Source: Prauserella_A sp040645195 (GTDB taxonomy: Bacteria > Actinomycetota > Actinomycetes > Mycobacteriales > Pseudonocardiaceae). From it: a DNA stretch of 64,000 bases. Shown here piece after piece: positions 51,231 to 60,093 of the stretch. Position 1 is the stretch's first letter. Each line of letters starts with the position of its first letter. The notes under the pieces are model-generated. The model was not told the DNA's origin and made no database searches. It saw only the letters and a program-made list of their open reading frames with translations. Where the stretch lies: positions 1 through 64,000 of the forward strand of contig NZ_JBEYXW010000019.1 of assembly GCF_040645195.1 (NCBI RefSeq), read 5' to 3'. The position numbers were made by a program, and so were the translations under genes.

Positions 51231-53015
51231 ATGACCACGTCCGAATTCCCAGTATCGTCGTCCAGCCGTGTCCGCAAGCCATCCCGGCCCACGCCGCAAG
51301 GGCAGCCCTCGTGGAACCCCCAGCGCGGCTCGTCGATGCCGTTTCACCGCTACCAACCGTGGTACCGCCTGGTCGAGGACATCACGCTGCCCGACCGGAC
51401 CTGGCCGGACAAGCGCATCGAACGCGCGCCGCTGTGGTGCGCGGTCGACCTGCGTGACGGCAACCAGGCCCTGATCGACCCGATGTCGCCCGCCCGCAAG
51501 CGCAAGTTCTTCGACCTGCTCGTGCGCATGGGCTACAAGGAGATCGAGGTCGGCTTCCCGGCGGCGAGCCAGACCGACTTCGACTTCGTGCGCGAGATCA
51601 TCGACGACGGGGCGATCCCCGAAGACGTCCGCATCCAGGTGCTGACGCAGTGCCGTCCCGAACTGATCGAGCGCACGTTCCAGGCTCTGGAGGGCGCACC
51701 GCGCGCAATCGTGCACATCTACAACTCGACGTCGATCCTGCAGCGGCGCGTCGTGTTCCGTGAGGAGCGCGAGGGCATCAAGAAGATCGCACTGCAGGCC
51801 GCCGAACTGGTGGTGGAGTACGCGGGCAAGTACTCCGACACCGAGTTCCGCTTCCAGTACTCGCCGGAGTCCTACACCGGCACAGAGCTTTCCTACGCGG
51901 CCGAGGTCTGCAACGCGGTGACCGACATCTGGCAGCCGACGCCCGAGCAGCCGGTCATTCTCAACCTGCCGGCGACCGTGGAGATGGCGACGCCGAACGT
52001 GTACGCCGACTCCATCGAGTGGATGAACCGGAACCTGGAGCGCCGGGACGCCGTGATCCTGTCGCTGCACCCGCACAACGATCGCGGCACCGGCATCGCC
52101 GCCGCGGAGCTGGGCTACCAGGCGGGCGCGGACCGCATCGAAGGCTGCCTGTTCGGCAACGGCGAGCGCACCGGCAACGTGGACCTCGTCGCGCTGGGCA
52201 TGAACCTGTTCAGCCAGGGCATCGACCCGCAGATCGACTTCTCGGACATGGACGAGATCAAGCGGACCGTCGAGTACTGCAACCAGCTGCCGGTGGCGGA
52301 ACGCAGCCCATGGGGTGGCGACCTGGTGTTCACCGCGTTCTCCGGCAGCCACCAGGACGCGATCAACAAGGGCTTCGACGCACTGCACGCGGCGGCCGAG
52401 AAGGCAGGTGTGCCGGTCGACGAGTTCCCGTGGGAGGTGCCGTACCTGCCGATCGACCCGAAGGACGTCGGCCGCACCTACGAGGCCGTCATCCGGGTGA
52501 ACTCGCAGTCCGGCAAGGGCGGCATCGCCTACATCATGAAGACCGAGCATCAGCTCGACCTGCCGCGCAGGCTGCAGATCGAGTTCTCGCAGACCATCCA
52601 GCGCCACACCGACACCGCGGGCGGCGAGGTCGCCCCGGAGACCATGTGGAACGCCTTCGCCGCCGAGTACCTCGAGCCGAACACCCCGCTGGAGCTGGTG
52701 CGCCAGCACGTCACGGCCAACGGTGACTACGAGCTCAGGGCGACCGTGCGGGTGGACGGGGACGAGCAGGAGATCACCGGCCGCGGCAACGGTCCGATCG
52801 CGGCGTTCTTCGACGCGCTGAGCACGGTGGGCTACGACCTGCGGTTGCTGGACTACAGCGAGCACACACTCACCCCCGGCGACGACGCGAAGGCCGCGTC
52901 GTACATCGAGTGCGCCATCGACGACAAGATCTACTGGGGTGTCGGCGTCGACCCGTCGATCGTCACCGCCTCGCTGCGCGCCGTCGTCTCGGCGGTCAAC
53001 CGCTCGCACCGTTAA
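51231..53015 (+). CDS. leuA: 2-isopropylmalate synthase
   Basis: 594 residues, of the long actinobacterial type. The catalytic domain has WCAVDLRDGNQAL, EIEVGFPAASQTDFDFVREI, SLHPHNDRGTG (metal-binding His pair) and GNGERTGNVDLV. The C-terminal regulatory domain binds leucine (NGPIAAFFDALSTVGYDLRLLDY). It condenses acetyl-CoA with 2-ketoisovalerate, the first leucine-specific step. ATG 51231 follows GAGCAGGAGCC. The upstream leader peptide and competing hairpins suggest transcriptional attenuation in addition to feedback inhibition. Confidence 0.98.
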   Translation: MTTSEFPVSSSSRVRKPSRPTPQGQPSWNPQRGSSMPFHRYQPWYRLVEDITLPDRTWPDKRIERAPLWCAVDLRDGNQALIDPMSPARKRKFFDLLVRMGYKEIEVGFPAASQTDFDFVREIIDDGAIPEDVRIQVLTQCRPELIERTFQALEGAPRAIVHIYNSTSILQRRVVFREEREGIKKIALQAAELVVEYAGKYSDTEFRFQYSPESYTGTELSYAAEVCNAVTDIWQPTPEQPVILNLPATVEMATPNVYADSIEWMNRNLERRDAVILSLHPHNDRGTGIAAAELGYQAGADRIEGCLFGNGERTGNVDLVALGMNLFSQGIDPQIDFSDMDEIKRTVEYCNQLPVAERSPWGGDLVFTAFSGSHQDAINKGFDALHAAAEKAGVPVDEFPWEVPYLPIDPKDVGRTYEAVIRVNSQSGKGGIAYIMKTEHQLDLPRRLQIEFSQTIQRHTDTAGGEVAPETMWNAFAAEYLEPNTPLELVRQHVTANGDYELRATVRVDGDEQEITGRGNGPIAAFFDALSTVGYDLRLLDYSEHTLTPGDDAKAASYIECAIDDKIYWGVGVDPSIVTASLRAVVSAVNRSHR

Positions 53016-53042
53016 CGGGCAACTCGCGTCGCTCTGAAAACA

Positions 53043-53089
53043 CCCAAGGCCACCTTGGTTGCATTCAACGCAACTAAGGTGGCCTTGGG
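53043..53089. terminator. Terminator hairpin after leuA
   Basis: 20-bp stem (53043-53062 with 53070-53089) with a single G.U pair and a 7-nt loop ATTCAAC, 28 bp after the leuA stop. Confidence 0.88.
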
Positions 53090-53135
53090 GACAGCCCGCT
53101 GAGGGGTTCTCAGTTAGCTCGACGTTCTGTAGTAC

Positions 53136-53744
53136 GTGGACGTCTCGACCGTCAGCCTGCTCGTGCTGTTCGTCATCGCGGTGGTGCCGCTGGCGCCGAC
53201 CGAGGTCACCCTGGTCGGCATGGGGGTGGTGGCCGCGGCGCAGGACGGCCCGCTCACGCCGATCATCCTCGTCGCCTCGGCAGGCTGCCTGCTCTCCGAC
53301 TACCTGCTGTACCTGGCCGGGCGGCGAGGCGGACCACGGGCACTGCAACGGCTGCGCAGGCGTCCCAACGCCGACGCGACCCTGCGCTGGCTGACCAGGC
53401 GCGTCGAGCGCAGACCGGCCACCGCCCTCGTCATCGCACGCTGGCTTCCCGCGGGCGGTACCGGCGGATCGCTGCTCGCCGGGTCGCTGCGCTGGCCGCT
53501 GCCGATGTTCCTGATGGCGTCCGCGATCGGCGTGACGCTGTGGTCGGCCTACGCCACTTTGCTCGGCTACCTCGGGGGCACGTTCGTACAGGAGCCGTTC
53601 GTGAGCCTCGGGCTGTCGCTCGCCATCGCCGTCGTGCTGGCCACCACCGTCGCCGTGCTGTTCCGCCGCCGCACGGGGCATGATCTGGGTTATGCGAGCA
53701 GAACGTCTGGTGGCACTGCTGTTCACCCTCCAAAGCCGGCGTAG
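53136..53744 (+). CDS. DedA/SNARE-associated (VTT) membrane protein
   Basis: 202 residues from GTG 53136. The domain is recognisable by APTEVTLVGMG, GCLLSDYLLYLAGRRGGPRAL and ARWLPAGGTGGSLLAGSLRWPLPMFL (the conserved R-x-x-P/G-x-x-G loop with membrane re-entrant helices). DedA-like proteins flip phospholipids or undecaprenyl phosphate. It is shorter than many family members and has four to five helices. It overlaps the next gene by 53 bp. Confidence 0.82.
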   Translation: MDVSTVSLLVLFVIAVVPLAPTEVTLVGMGVVAAAQDGPLTPIILVASAGCLLSDYLLYLAGRRGGPRALQRLRRRPNADATLRWLTRRVERRPATALVIARWLPAGGTGGSLLAGSLRWPLPMFLMASAIGVTLWSAYATLLGYLGGTFVQEPFVSLGLSLAIAVVLATTVAVLFRRRTGHDLGYASRTSGGTAVHPPKPA

Positions 53745-54657
53745 CGCCACGGTGCCCCAGCTCGCCGAGGCGCTCGGCGTTTCCGAGCGCACAATGCACC
53801 GCGACGTCGCCGCGTTGCAGGCGGCGGGCGTTCCGCTGTGGACGGAGCCGGGGCGCTATGGCGGTGTCCGGCTCGTCGAGGGCTGGCGGACCAGGCTCGA
53901 CGGGCTGACCTCGCGCGAGGCGGTCGCGATCTTCGCAATGGGCGTACCGCGCGCGCTCGCCGAACTCGGGCTCGGCACGGCCGTGTCCGCCGCGCACGCC
54001 AAGGTGTCGGCGACCCTGCCGACACCGCTGCGCGAGCAGGCTCAGCATCTCGCGCAGCGGTTCCACCTCGACGCACCAGGCTGGTTCCGCTCCGCCGAGG
54101 ACGCCGAGCACCTGGCCACCATGGCGCAGGCGGTGTGGGAGCAGCGGCGCACCAGGATCACCTACCGGCGGGGGGACGGCACGATCGAGCGCGTGCTGGA
54201 CCCGCTCGGGTTAGTGCTCAAGGCCGGCGTCTGGTACCTGGTGGCCCGCATCGGCGAGCCGGTGCGGACCTACCGCGTCAGCAGGATCAGCTCGTCGGAG
54301 GCATTGGAGGAGACCTTCGAACGGCCTGCCGACTTCGACCTCGCCGGCTGGTGGCAGCGCTCGTCCGCACAGTTCGAGCGCTCGCTGCAGCGGCATCGGG
54401 TACGTATCCGGCTGAGCCCCGCGGGGGTCCGGCTACTGCCCCGGCTGGTCGACGCCGACCTCGCGCTGGCGGCGCTGGACGAGGCGGGCCCGCCCGGCCC
54501 CGATGGCTGGACCGAGGTGGAACTGGGTTTGGAGGAACCGGACGTCGCCGCAGGCCAGTTGCTCGGGCTCGGCGGCACCGTCGAGATCATCGAGCCACCC
54601 GCCGTGCGGGCCGCGTTCGCCGACGCCGCACAGCGGATGGTCGATCGTCACCGGTAG
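53692..54657 (+). CDS. WYL-domain transcriptional regulator (DeoR-type HTH)
   Basis: 321 residues from ATG 53692; the typical family start MRAERLVALLFTLQ fixes it. The HTH is TVPQLAEALGVSERTMHRDVAALQAAGVPLW, with a wing RYGGVRLVEG. The WYL domain follows (LGLVLKAGVWYLVARIGEPVRTYRVSRISS) and a WCX-like tail (VRIRLSPAGVRLLPRL). Such regulators sense nucleic-acid or small-molecule ligands. It overlaps the DedA-like gene and converges on the SDR gene with a 10-bp overlap. A CATGAT box 7 nt upstream would permit leaderless expression. Confidence 0.93.
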   Translation: MRAERLVALLFTLQSRRSATVPQLAEALGVSERTMHRDVAALQAAGVPLWTEPGRYGGVRLVEGWRTRLDGLTSREAVAIFAMGVPRALAELGLGTAVSAAHAKVSATLPTPLREQAQHLAQRFHLDAPGWFRSAEDAEHLATMAQAVWEQRRTRITYRRGDGTIERVLDPLGLVLKAGVWYLVARIGEPVRTYRVSRISSSEALEETFERPADFDLAGWWQRSSAQFERSLQRHRVRIRLSPAGVRLLPRLVDADLALAALDEAGPPGPDGWTEVELGLEEPDVAAGQLLGLGGTVEIIEPPAVRAAFADAAQRMVDRHR

Positions 54658-55565
54658 CCAGTGGCGTCCGCGGGCTTGCCGGTCTCCTGCACCTCGTCGA
54701 TGTATCGCCACGCGTCGGGCCTACTGCCGTCGACGTCGGTGAAGCCATAGATCTGCGCCAGTTGCCCGCTGTTCAGGGTCTCGCCGGAGAACCGATCGCG
54801 CTCGGGGTCGGCGGCGAGCGCGGCGACCGCCCTGCCGACGAACGTCGGTGACTCCGAGATGCAGAAGTGCGGCTCCCTGATCAGCGCGTCGCGCCAGTTC
54901 TCCTCGGTGACCCCGAAGTGCTCGAGCATGGCCTCCGAGCGCAGCCAACCCGGGGTCAGCGCGACAGCGGTGCCGCCGTGCGGCTGGAGGTCGTGCGCCT
55001 GCGCGCGGGCGAGATTGTGCGCCGCGGTCTTGGCGACGTAGAACCCCACCGAGGTGTCCTTGCGGTACCGCGCGTTGTACTCCGCCGTGCCGTCGGTCAT
55101 CTCGACCACCAGCCCACCGGGGTTGCGGATCACGAGCGGCAACAGGTGGTGACTGGTGATGATGTGGGCGTCGATGCCTAGCCGAACCGAGCGCAGTGCG
55201 AACTCCAGCGGCAGCTCCCACACCGTCTTGCCCCAGCCGATGTAGTCGTCCCCGCCCCACAGCCCGTCGACAAGGATGTCGAGGCGCCCCTGTTCCTGGT
55301 CGATGCGTTCGGCCAGCGCTCGTACCTGCTCGGATTCGAGGTGGTCGACCCGGATCGCCACGCCCTCGCCGCCCGCCTCGGCGATCTTCGCGACCGTGCC
55401 CTCGATCGTCTCCGGGCGGTTGACCTCGGACCGGTGCTCCCCCGATGTCCGCCCGGTGACGTACACGTATGCGCCCCGCCTGCCCAGTTCCACCGCGATC
55501 GCTCTGCTCGCGCCCCGCGTTCCGCCCGCGACCAGCGCCACCTTGCCTGTCAGATCTTTGTCCAT
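54648..55565 (-). CDS. Short-chain dehydrogenase/reductase, catalytic Tyr position Phe
   Basis: 305 residues. The Rossmann start VALVAGGTRGASRAIAVEL, TGRTSGEHRSEV and VDGLWGGDDY fit SDRs of the DHRS1-like branch, with a long C-terminal extension (SETLNSGQLAQIYGFTDVDG). In the YxxxK site the sequence is F175-Y-V-A-K179: Phe occupies the catalytic Tyr position and a Tyr follows. This may shift or abolish activity. Divergent from the HNH gene by 220 bp. Substrate unknown. Confidence 0.85.
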   Translation of the reverse strand: MDKDLTGKVALVAGGTRGASRAIAVELGRRGAYVYVTGRTSGEHRSEVNRPETIEGTVAKIAEAGGEGVAIRVDHLESEQVRALAERIDQEQGRLDILVDGLWGGDDYIGWGKTVWELPLEFALRSVRLGIDAHIITSHHLLPLVIRNPGGLVVEMTDGTAEYNARYRKDTSVGFYVAKTAAHNLARAQAHDLQPHGGTAVALTPGWLRSEAMLEHFGVTEENWRDALIREPHFCISESPTFVGRAVAALAADPERDRFSGETLNSGQLAQIYGFTDVDGSRPDAWRYIDEVQETGKPADATGYR

Positions 55566-55785
55566 GACTCGACTGTTCCTGCTAACCCTGCCAAGTCGTG
55601 GCAGGGTTTGCCGTGTTCTTGCCGTAGACGATTAAGGTTGGGTTCTTGGGTTTCAGGCACGCCTTCGGCGCGCCGTGTGAAACTGTCGCTCCACGGGCTG
55701 GGTTGGTCTCACTGTCCACTAGCGACAGTTCCCCACGGTCCGGGTATCGTTGCCAGGTTCCTTGTAGTGCGCTACACGGTGCGGT
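55566..55785. repeat. Inverted repeats between SDR and HNH genes
   Basis: AACCCTGCCA-AGTCG-TGGCAGGGTT (55584-55608) is a perfect 10-bp hairpin in the SDR leader. AACTGTCGCT (55681-55690) and AGCGACAGTT (55721-55730) are perfect 10-bp arms 30 bp apart, near the HNH gene. Base composition is less GC-rich than the surroundings. Confidence 0.5.
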
Positions 55786-56949
55786 ATGATGGGTCTTGTG
55801 GGGGATTCCTTGCGAGACCAGCAAATTCTGGCCCGGATTGAGGGTCTCAATCGGCTCAAGATGTGGGTTGATGCCTCGTTGCATCGGGCCGTGAACTCGC
55901 TCGATGACCATCGGGGGCATGCTCCCGATGTGGCTGCTGAATTGGCGTTGGTGTTGTCGGTTAGTGAGCAGCATGCTCGGCGGGTTGTGGATCTGTCTAC
56001 TGCTCTGGTTCATCGGTTGCCTCGGACTTTGGCTGCTATGGAGTCTGGTGTTGTCGATTCTTATCGGGCTTCGAAAGTTGCCAGCGCTACGGCTTGGTTG
56101 AGTGACTCGCAGGCTCGGGAGGTCGACTCGACCGTCGCCCCCAAGCTGGCTGGCAAGAATCCTCATCAGGTGCGGCGCGTTGCCTCCTATTGGGCGTTGA
56201 AGGCCGATCCGGATGGTGCTGCCCTGCGGGCGGACCACCGTCGGGCGGAGCGGTCGGTGCAATTGCTGCCAGGCGAGGACGGGATGTCCACCTTGCTCGC
56301 TGACCTGCCCGCCGAGGTCGCCTCATCCGCCTACGCGCGGATCGATCGGATGGCCCGCACCCTTCGCGGCGCCGATGAATCGCGCACCCTCGACCAACTC
56401 CGTGCAGATGTGTTCGCCGAGCTCCTGCTCGGCTCGAACAGCACCGGTTCCGGGGCGAAGGCCGATGTGCACGTCTACGTCGACCTTGCCACCCTCGCCA
56501 GACTCAACGACAATCCCGCCCAGTTAGCCGGGTACGGTCCGCTCCCGGCTGGCATCGCTCGGCAGATCGCCGACGAACCCTCCTCGACGTGGCAGCGGAT
56601 CGTCACCGACCCACTCACCGGGACACCAGTCGACGTCGGCCGACAACGGTACCGCCCACCAGCGGTCACCGACGAGTTCGTCCGGGTACGGGACCGGGAA
56701 TGCCGGTTTCCCTCGTGCCACCGGCCCGCCCACTTCGGCGACAACGACCACCACACCCCCTGGCAGCAACGCGGCCGAACTAGTCCGTCCAATTTGGTCA
56801 ACTACTGCCGCCGACACCACCGATTGAAGGACCGACCCGGGTGGACATATCGGCTATACCCGACCACGGGAGCCGCCACCGTCACCACACCAACCGGCTA
56901 CACCTACACCAGCAGCCCCGAACCACTCCACGACCCACCACCGTCCTAG
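55786..56949 (+). CDS. DUF222/HNH endonuclease-like protein (13E12-repeat type)
   Basis: 387 residues. The DUF222 half (LVLSVSEQHARRVVDLSTAL, LPRTLAAMESGVVDSYRASKVASAT) is followed by a C-terminal HNH zinc-finger fold: CRFPSCHRPAHFGDNDHHTPW and NYCRRHHRLKDRPGW. The first HNH residue pair is DHH rather than the common DHxxPW. The first half of the gene uses many T-ending codons, unlike its neighbours, a sign of recent arrival. These multicopy actinobacterial genes are thought to be mobile. The start may be ATG 55786 or 55789, or GTG 55798. Confidence 0.88.
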   Translation: MMGLVGDSLRDQQILARIEGLNRLKMWVDASLHRAVNSLDDHRGHAPDVAAELALVLSVSEQHARRVVDLSTALVHRLPRTLAAMESGVVDSYRASKVASATAWLSDSQAREVDSTVAPKLAGKNPHQVRRVASYWALKADPDGAALRADHRRAERSVQLLPGEDGMSTLLADLPAEVASSAYARIDRMARTLRGADESRTLDQLRADVFAELLLGSNSTGSGAKADVHVYVDLATLARLNDNPAQLAGYGPLPAGIARQIADEPSSTWQRIVTDPLTGTPVDVGRQRYRPPAVTDEFVRVRDRECRFPSCHRPAHFGDNDHHTPWQQRGRTSPSNLVNYCRRHHRLKDRPGWTYRLYPTTGAATVTTPTGYTYTSSPEPLHDPPPS

Positions 56950-57152
56950 ACCACGGGCCGTTCGACCCACGGGGTCGTAGACCTGCGCGGCCTGCACCCT
57001 CGGGTGATGGGACGAATAGCTTTCCGTTGAACCGTCAACCTCGCGCACAACCAGCGAAGTACCACCGCCTCGCGAGTCGTCGAGGTACGTCGCAGTAATG
57101 GCCGACGTTTCATACCGCGCGAACTCGTCGAGAGCGTTGCCAGGCCAAGGGG

Positions 57153-58085
57153 TTAGCCTGCCCCCGCTCGGCCAGGCCCGCCCTCCTCAGTATGGCCGAC
57201 GTCGGCGGCCTCGGCTTGCACGGCGTCGAGGACCGCCGCCACCGCCGGGCGGACCGGCGCACCCGCGCGCAGCACGGCCTCGACATGGCGGGCCGCGCGG
57301 ATACCTGCCAGTGGTCTGCGCAGCACCCGCCTCGTGTCCATTGTGTACCGGGGGAGCAGCGCGATCCCGTGCCCGGCCGCGACCAGTGCCTCCGTGATAC
57401 GGAAGTCGTTGAACCGATACGCGATTCTGGGCCGGACGCCCGTGCGGATGGCGACCGAGCGCAGCACGTCGTCGACCGGGAACCCCACATCGACGCTGAT
57501 CCAGCGCTCCGCCGCCAAATCGGTGAGCCCCACCCGCTCGCGTGCACCGAGCGGATGCCCCGGCGGCAGCGCGACATCGAGCGGCTCCCTGAGCAGCGGT
57601 ACCACGCGCAGCCGGTCCGAGCCGAACGGCTCCGCGAGCTCGTCCCGGTGGGCCACCACGACATCGAAGTCGGCGAGCAACCCGGGCACCTCGGACGGGA
57701 TCATGTCGACATCCCGTACCTCCACCTCCAGCCCCTCGACGGCGGCGAACCGAGACAGCAGGCCGGGCAACAACATCAGCCCCGCGGACGGGAAGATCGC
57801 GAGCCGCACCCGGCCACGCGGCGAATGCCGGTACGCGTCGAGCTCCGCCTCCACGCGGTCGACCGCGGCCAGCACGTCATCGGCCCTGGCCACCAGCGCC
57901 CGCCCGGCATCGGTCAGCCGCAACCCGCGCCCCGCCGGCTCAGTCAGCACCAGCCCGACCTCGGCCTGCAGCGCCCGCAACTGCTGCGACACGGCCGACG
58001 GGGTGCAGTGCAGCGCCCGCGCGGCGGCGGAGACGCTGCCCCGGTCGGCGAACTCCCGCAACGTACGCAGCCTGCCGATATCCAC
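57153..58085 (-). CDS. LysR-family transcriptional regulator
   Basis: 310 residues. HTH: LRTLREFADRGSVSAAARALHCTPSAVSQQLRALQAEVG, then the effector domain with VRLAIFPSAGLMLLPGLLSRF. It is divergent from the EamA transporter gene across 81 bp containing a T-N-A-type palindrome, so it very likely controls that gene. The 203 bp between it and the HNH gene hold nothing I can identify. Confidence 0.95.
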   Translation of the reverse strand: MDIGRLRTLREFADRGSVSAAARALHCTPSAVSQQLRALQAEVGLVLTEPAGRGLRLTDAGRALVARADDVLAAVDRVEAELDAYRHSPRGRVRLAIFPSAGLMLLPGLLSRFAAVEGLEVEVRDVDMIPSEVPGLLADFDVVVAHRDELAEPFGSDRLRVVPLLREPLDVALPPGHPLGARERVGLTDLAAERWISVDVGFPVDDVLRSVAIRTGVRPRIAYRFNDFRITEALVAAGHGIALLPRYTMDTRRVLRRPLAGIRAARHVEAVLRAGAPVRPAVAAVLDAVQAEAADVGHTEEGGPGRAGAG

Positions 58086-58136
58086 CTCGACAGTGAAGCA
58101 TGGCTACAAGGTCTGTGAAAACAATATCGATAGTGC

Positions 58137-58148
58137 TACAGGGTTGTA
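58137..58148. promoter_or_regulatory. LysR-type binding palindrome
   Basis: TACA-GGGT-TGTA lies between divergent lysR and eamA genes, 18 bp from the transporter ATG. A partial related copy CTACAAGG lies at about 58104-58111 near the regulator start. Confidence 0.4.
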
Positions 58149-58166
58149 ATCGACCAAGGTGGAGGC

Positions 58167-59090
58167 ATGGGGACCCGCGACCGTCTGCTCGCCGCCTGCA
58201 CCGCTGCGCTCTGGGGCGCCAACTTCCTGGCCATCCACGCGACCTTGACACACTTTCCGCCCCTGTTCGCCGGTGCGCTGCGGTTCATCGTGATCGCGAT
58301 CCCGACAATGCTGCTGGTGCCGTGGCCGAAGGTGAAGCTGCGCTGGCTGATCGGCTTCGGGCTGGGCTTCGGCACGCTGCAGTTCGCCTTCCTGTTCGTA
58401 GGCATGGACGCGGGCATGCCGACCGGGCTCGCCTCGCTGGTACTGCAGGCCTCGGCGCCGTTCACCGTGCTGCTGGGCGCGGTGTTCCTGCGCGAGCGGC
58501 TCAGCGCCTGGCAGGTCGCCGGCATCCTGCTCGCCGTCGCCGGGATGGCCGCGATCGCCTGGCAACGTGCCGAGCAGGCCGCCCTCCTGCCGGTGCTCCT
58601 CACACTGCTCGGCGCGTTGAGCTGGGCCGCAGGCAACCTCTGCTCGCGGCAGGCACAGCCGGAGAACCCACTGCATTTCACACTGTGGATGTCGGTCGTA
58701 CCACCGTTGCCGATGCTCGGCCTTTCGCTGCTGTTCGAGGGCCCCGCCGCACAGTGGGAGAGCCTCAGCACGATCGGCGCGGACGGCGACTGGCTGCCGC
58801 TCGCCGGGCTCGGCTACACGGTCGTGTTCGGCACCGTGATCGGTTCCGGCATCTGGACCGTGCTGCTGCGCCGCAACCCCGCCAGCACCGTCGCGCCCTT
58901 CTCCCTGCTCGTGCCGGTGGTCGGCCTGTCTCTGGCCTTCCTCGTCCTCGACGAACGCCCCACCGTCGTGGAGATCGCCGCCAGTGTTGTGGTCGTCGGC
59001 GGCGTGCTACTCGGCTCAGTGCGCAGCGCGGCGGCTAGGTCGGCAGCGCGTCCGGATGAACCAGTTCCGGCTCCACCTCGTGCCGGGTGA
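58167..59090 (+). CDS. EamA/DMT-family transporter
   Basis: 307 residues, ten hydrophobic helices in two EamA repeats; the first begins ACTAALWGANFLAIHATL, the second LGALSWAAGNLCSRQAQ. This is the RhtA/YdcZ-like drug/metabolite exporter type, commonly exporting amino acids or toxic metabolites. Start ATG 58167 follows AAGGTGGAGG. Likely controlled by the divergent LysR protein. Its 3' end overlaps the convergent peptide transporter ATPase by 56 bp. Confidence 0.92.
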   Translation: MGTRDRLLAACTAALWGANFLAIHATLTHFPPLFAGALRFIVIAIPTMLLVPWPKVKLRWLIGFGLGFGTLQFAFLFVGMDAGMPTGLASLVLQASAPFTVLLGAVFLRERLSAWQVAGILLAVAGMAAIAWQRAEQAALLPVLLTLLGALSWAAGNLCSRQAQPENPLHFTLWMSVVPPLPMLGLSLLFEGPAAQWESLSTIGADGDWLPLAGLGYTVVFGTVIGSGIWTVLLRRNPASTVAPFSLLVPVVGLSLAFLVLDERPTVVEIAASVVVVGGVLLGSVRSAAARSAARPDEPVPAPPRAG

Positions 59091-60093
59091 TCCGACCCGC
59101 CAGGATGTCCTCCGCGTGGTGGCAGGCCACCCGGTGCCCAGCGCCGATCTCCCGCAACACCGGCCGCTCCGTGGCACAGCGCGTCTCCTGCTTCCACGGG
59201 CACCTGGTGTGGAACCGGCACCCGCTCGGCGGCGCCGCAGGCGAGGGCAGGTCACCGGCGAGCAGGATCTGCTCCCTGCTGTCCTCGACCACCGGGTCCG
59301 GCACCGGAATCGCCGACAGCAGCGCCCTCGTGTACGGGTGCAGTGGCTGCTCGTACAGTTCATCCGACCCGGCCTCCTCGACCAGTGAACCGAGGTACAT
59401 CACGCCGATCCGGTCGGAGATGTGCCGCACTACCGCAAGATCGTGGGCGATCACGAGGTAGGTCAGGCCGAACTCGTCCTGCAACTCCTCCAGCAGGTTG
59501 ATCACCTGAGCCTGCACCGAGACGTCGAGCGCCGACACCGGCTCGTCGGCGACGATGAGATCCGGCTGCACAGCAAGCGCCCTCGCGATACCGATCCGCT
59601 GCCGCTGCCCACCAGAGAACTCGTGCGGGTACCGGCGCAGCGCGCTGGCCGGCAAGCCCACTGCCGCAAGCAGTTCCTTGAGCCTGCGATGCGTCGCGTC
59701 CTTGCCGTTGTCCAGCCCATGCGCCCGCATGCCTTCGACTAGCAGCGACTCGACCGTCTGACGCGGATCCAAACTGGACAGTGGGTCCTGGAAGACCATC
59801 TGCATGCGGCGGCGCATGGTGCGCAGCTGCTCACCCGTCAGCGTGGCGAGGTCAGTGCCGTCGAACACCGCACGCCCGCCCGTCGGCTCCACCAGCCGCA
59901 GCAGCGCCCGACCCAGGGTCGTCTTACCACAACCGGATTCGCCGACGAGACCATAGGTCTCACCCCGCCGGATTCGGAGATCGACACCGTCGACGGCGTA
60001 GACATAGCCGACCGTGCGATCCAGCAGGATTCCCCTTTTGATCGGGAAATGCACCTGCATGTCCTCGATAGTGACCAGCGCGTCGTCGCTCAT
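59035..60093 (-). CDS. Peptide ABC transporter ATPase, DppF/OppF type
   Basis: 352 residues from ATG 60093, overlapping the stop of the preceding ATPase by 1 nt (TGATG). The frame extends back to 60423 only as a shadow. Walker A GLVGESGCGKTT, signature EFSGGQRQRIGIARAL, Walker B LIVADEPVSALD, and a C-terminal oligopeptide extension with a cluster-like Cys set (GCRFHTRCPW, ETRCA) typical of Opp/Dpp ATPases. It pairs with the DppD-type subunit to drive peptide uptake. Last gene of the operon. Confidence 0.95.
   Translation of the reverse strand: MSDDALVTIEDMQVHFPIKRGILLDRTVGYVYAVDGVDLRIRRGETYGLVGESGCGKTTLGRALLRLVEPTGGRAVFDGTDLATLTGEQLRTMRRRMQMVFQDPLSSLDPRQTVESLLVEGMRAHGLDNGKDATHRRLKELLAAVGLPASALRRYPHEFSGGQRQRIGIARALAVQPDLIVADEPVSALDVSVQAQVINLLEELQDEFGLTYLVIAHDLAVVRHISDRIGVMYLGSLVEEAGSDELYEQPLHPYTRALLSAIPVPDPVVEDSREQILLAGDLPSPAAPPSGCRFHTRCPWKQETRCATERPVLREIGAGHRVACHHAEDILAGRITRHEVEPELVHPDALPT

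Noticed and set aside
51090..53792. 900-codon minus-strand frame opposite leuA
   Set aside because: Longest frame in the window but low-complexity Arg/Val/Asp/Gly text without domains. leuA on the plus strand is unmistakable.
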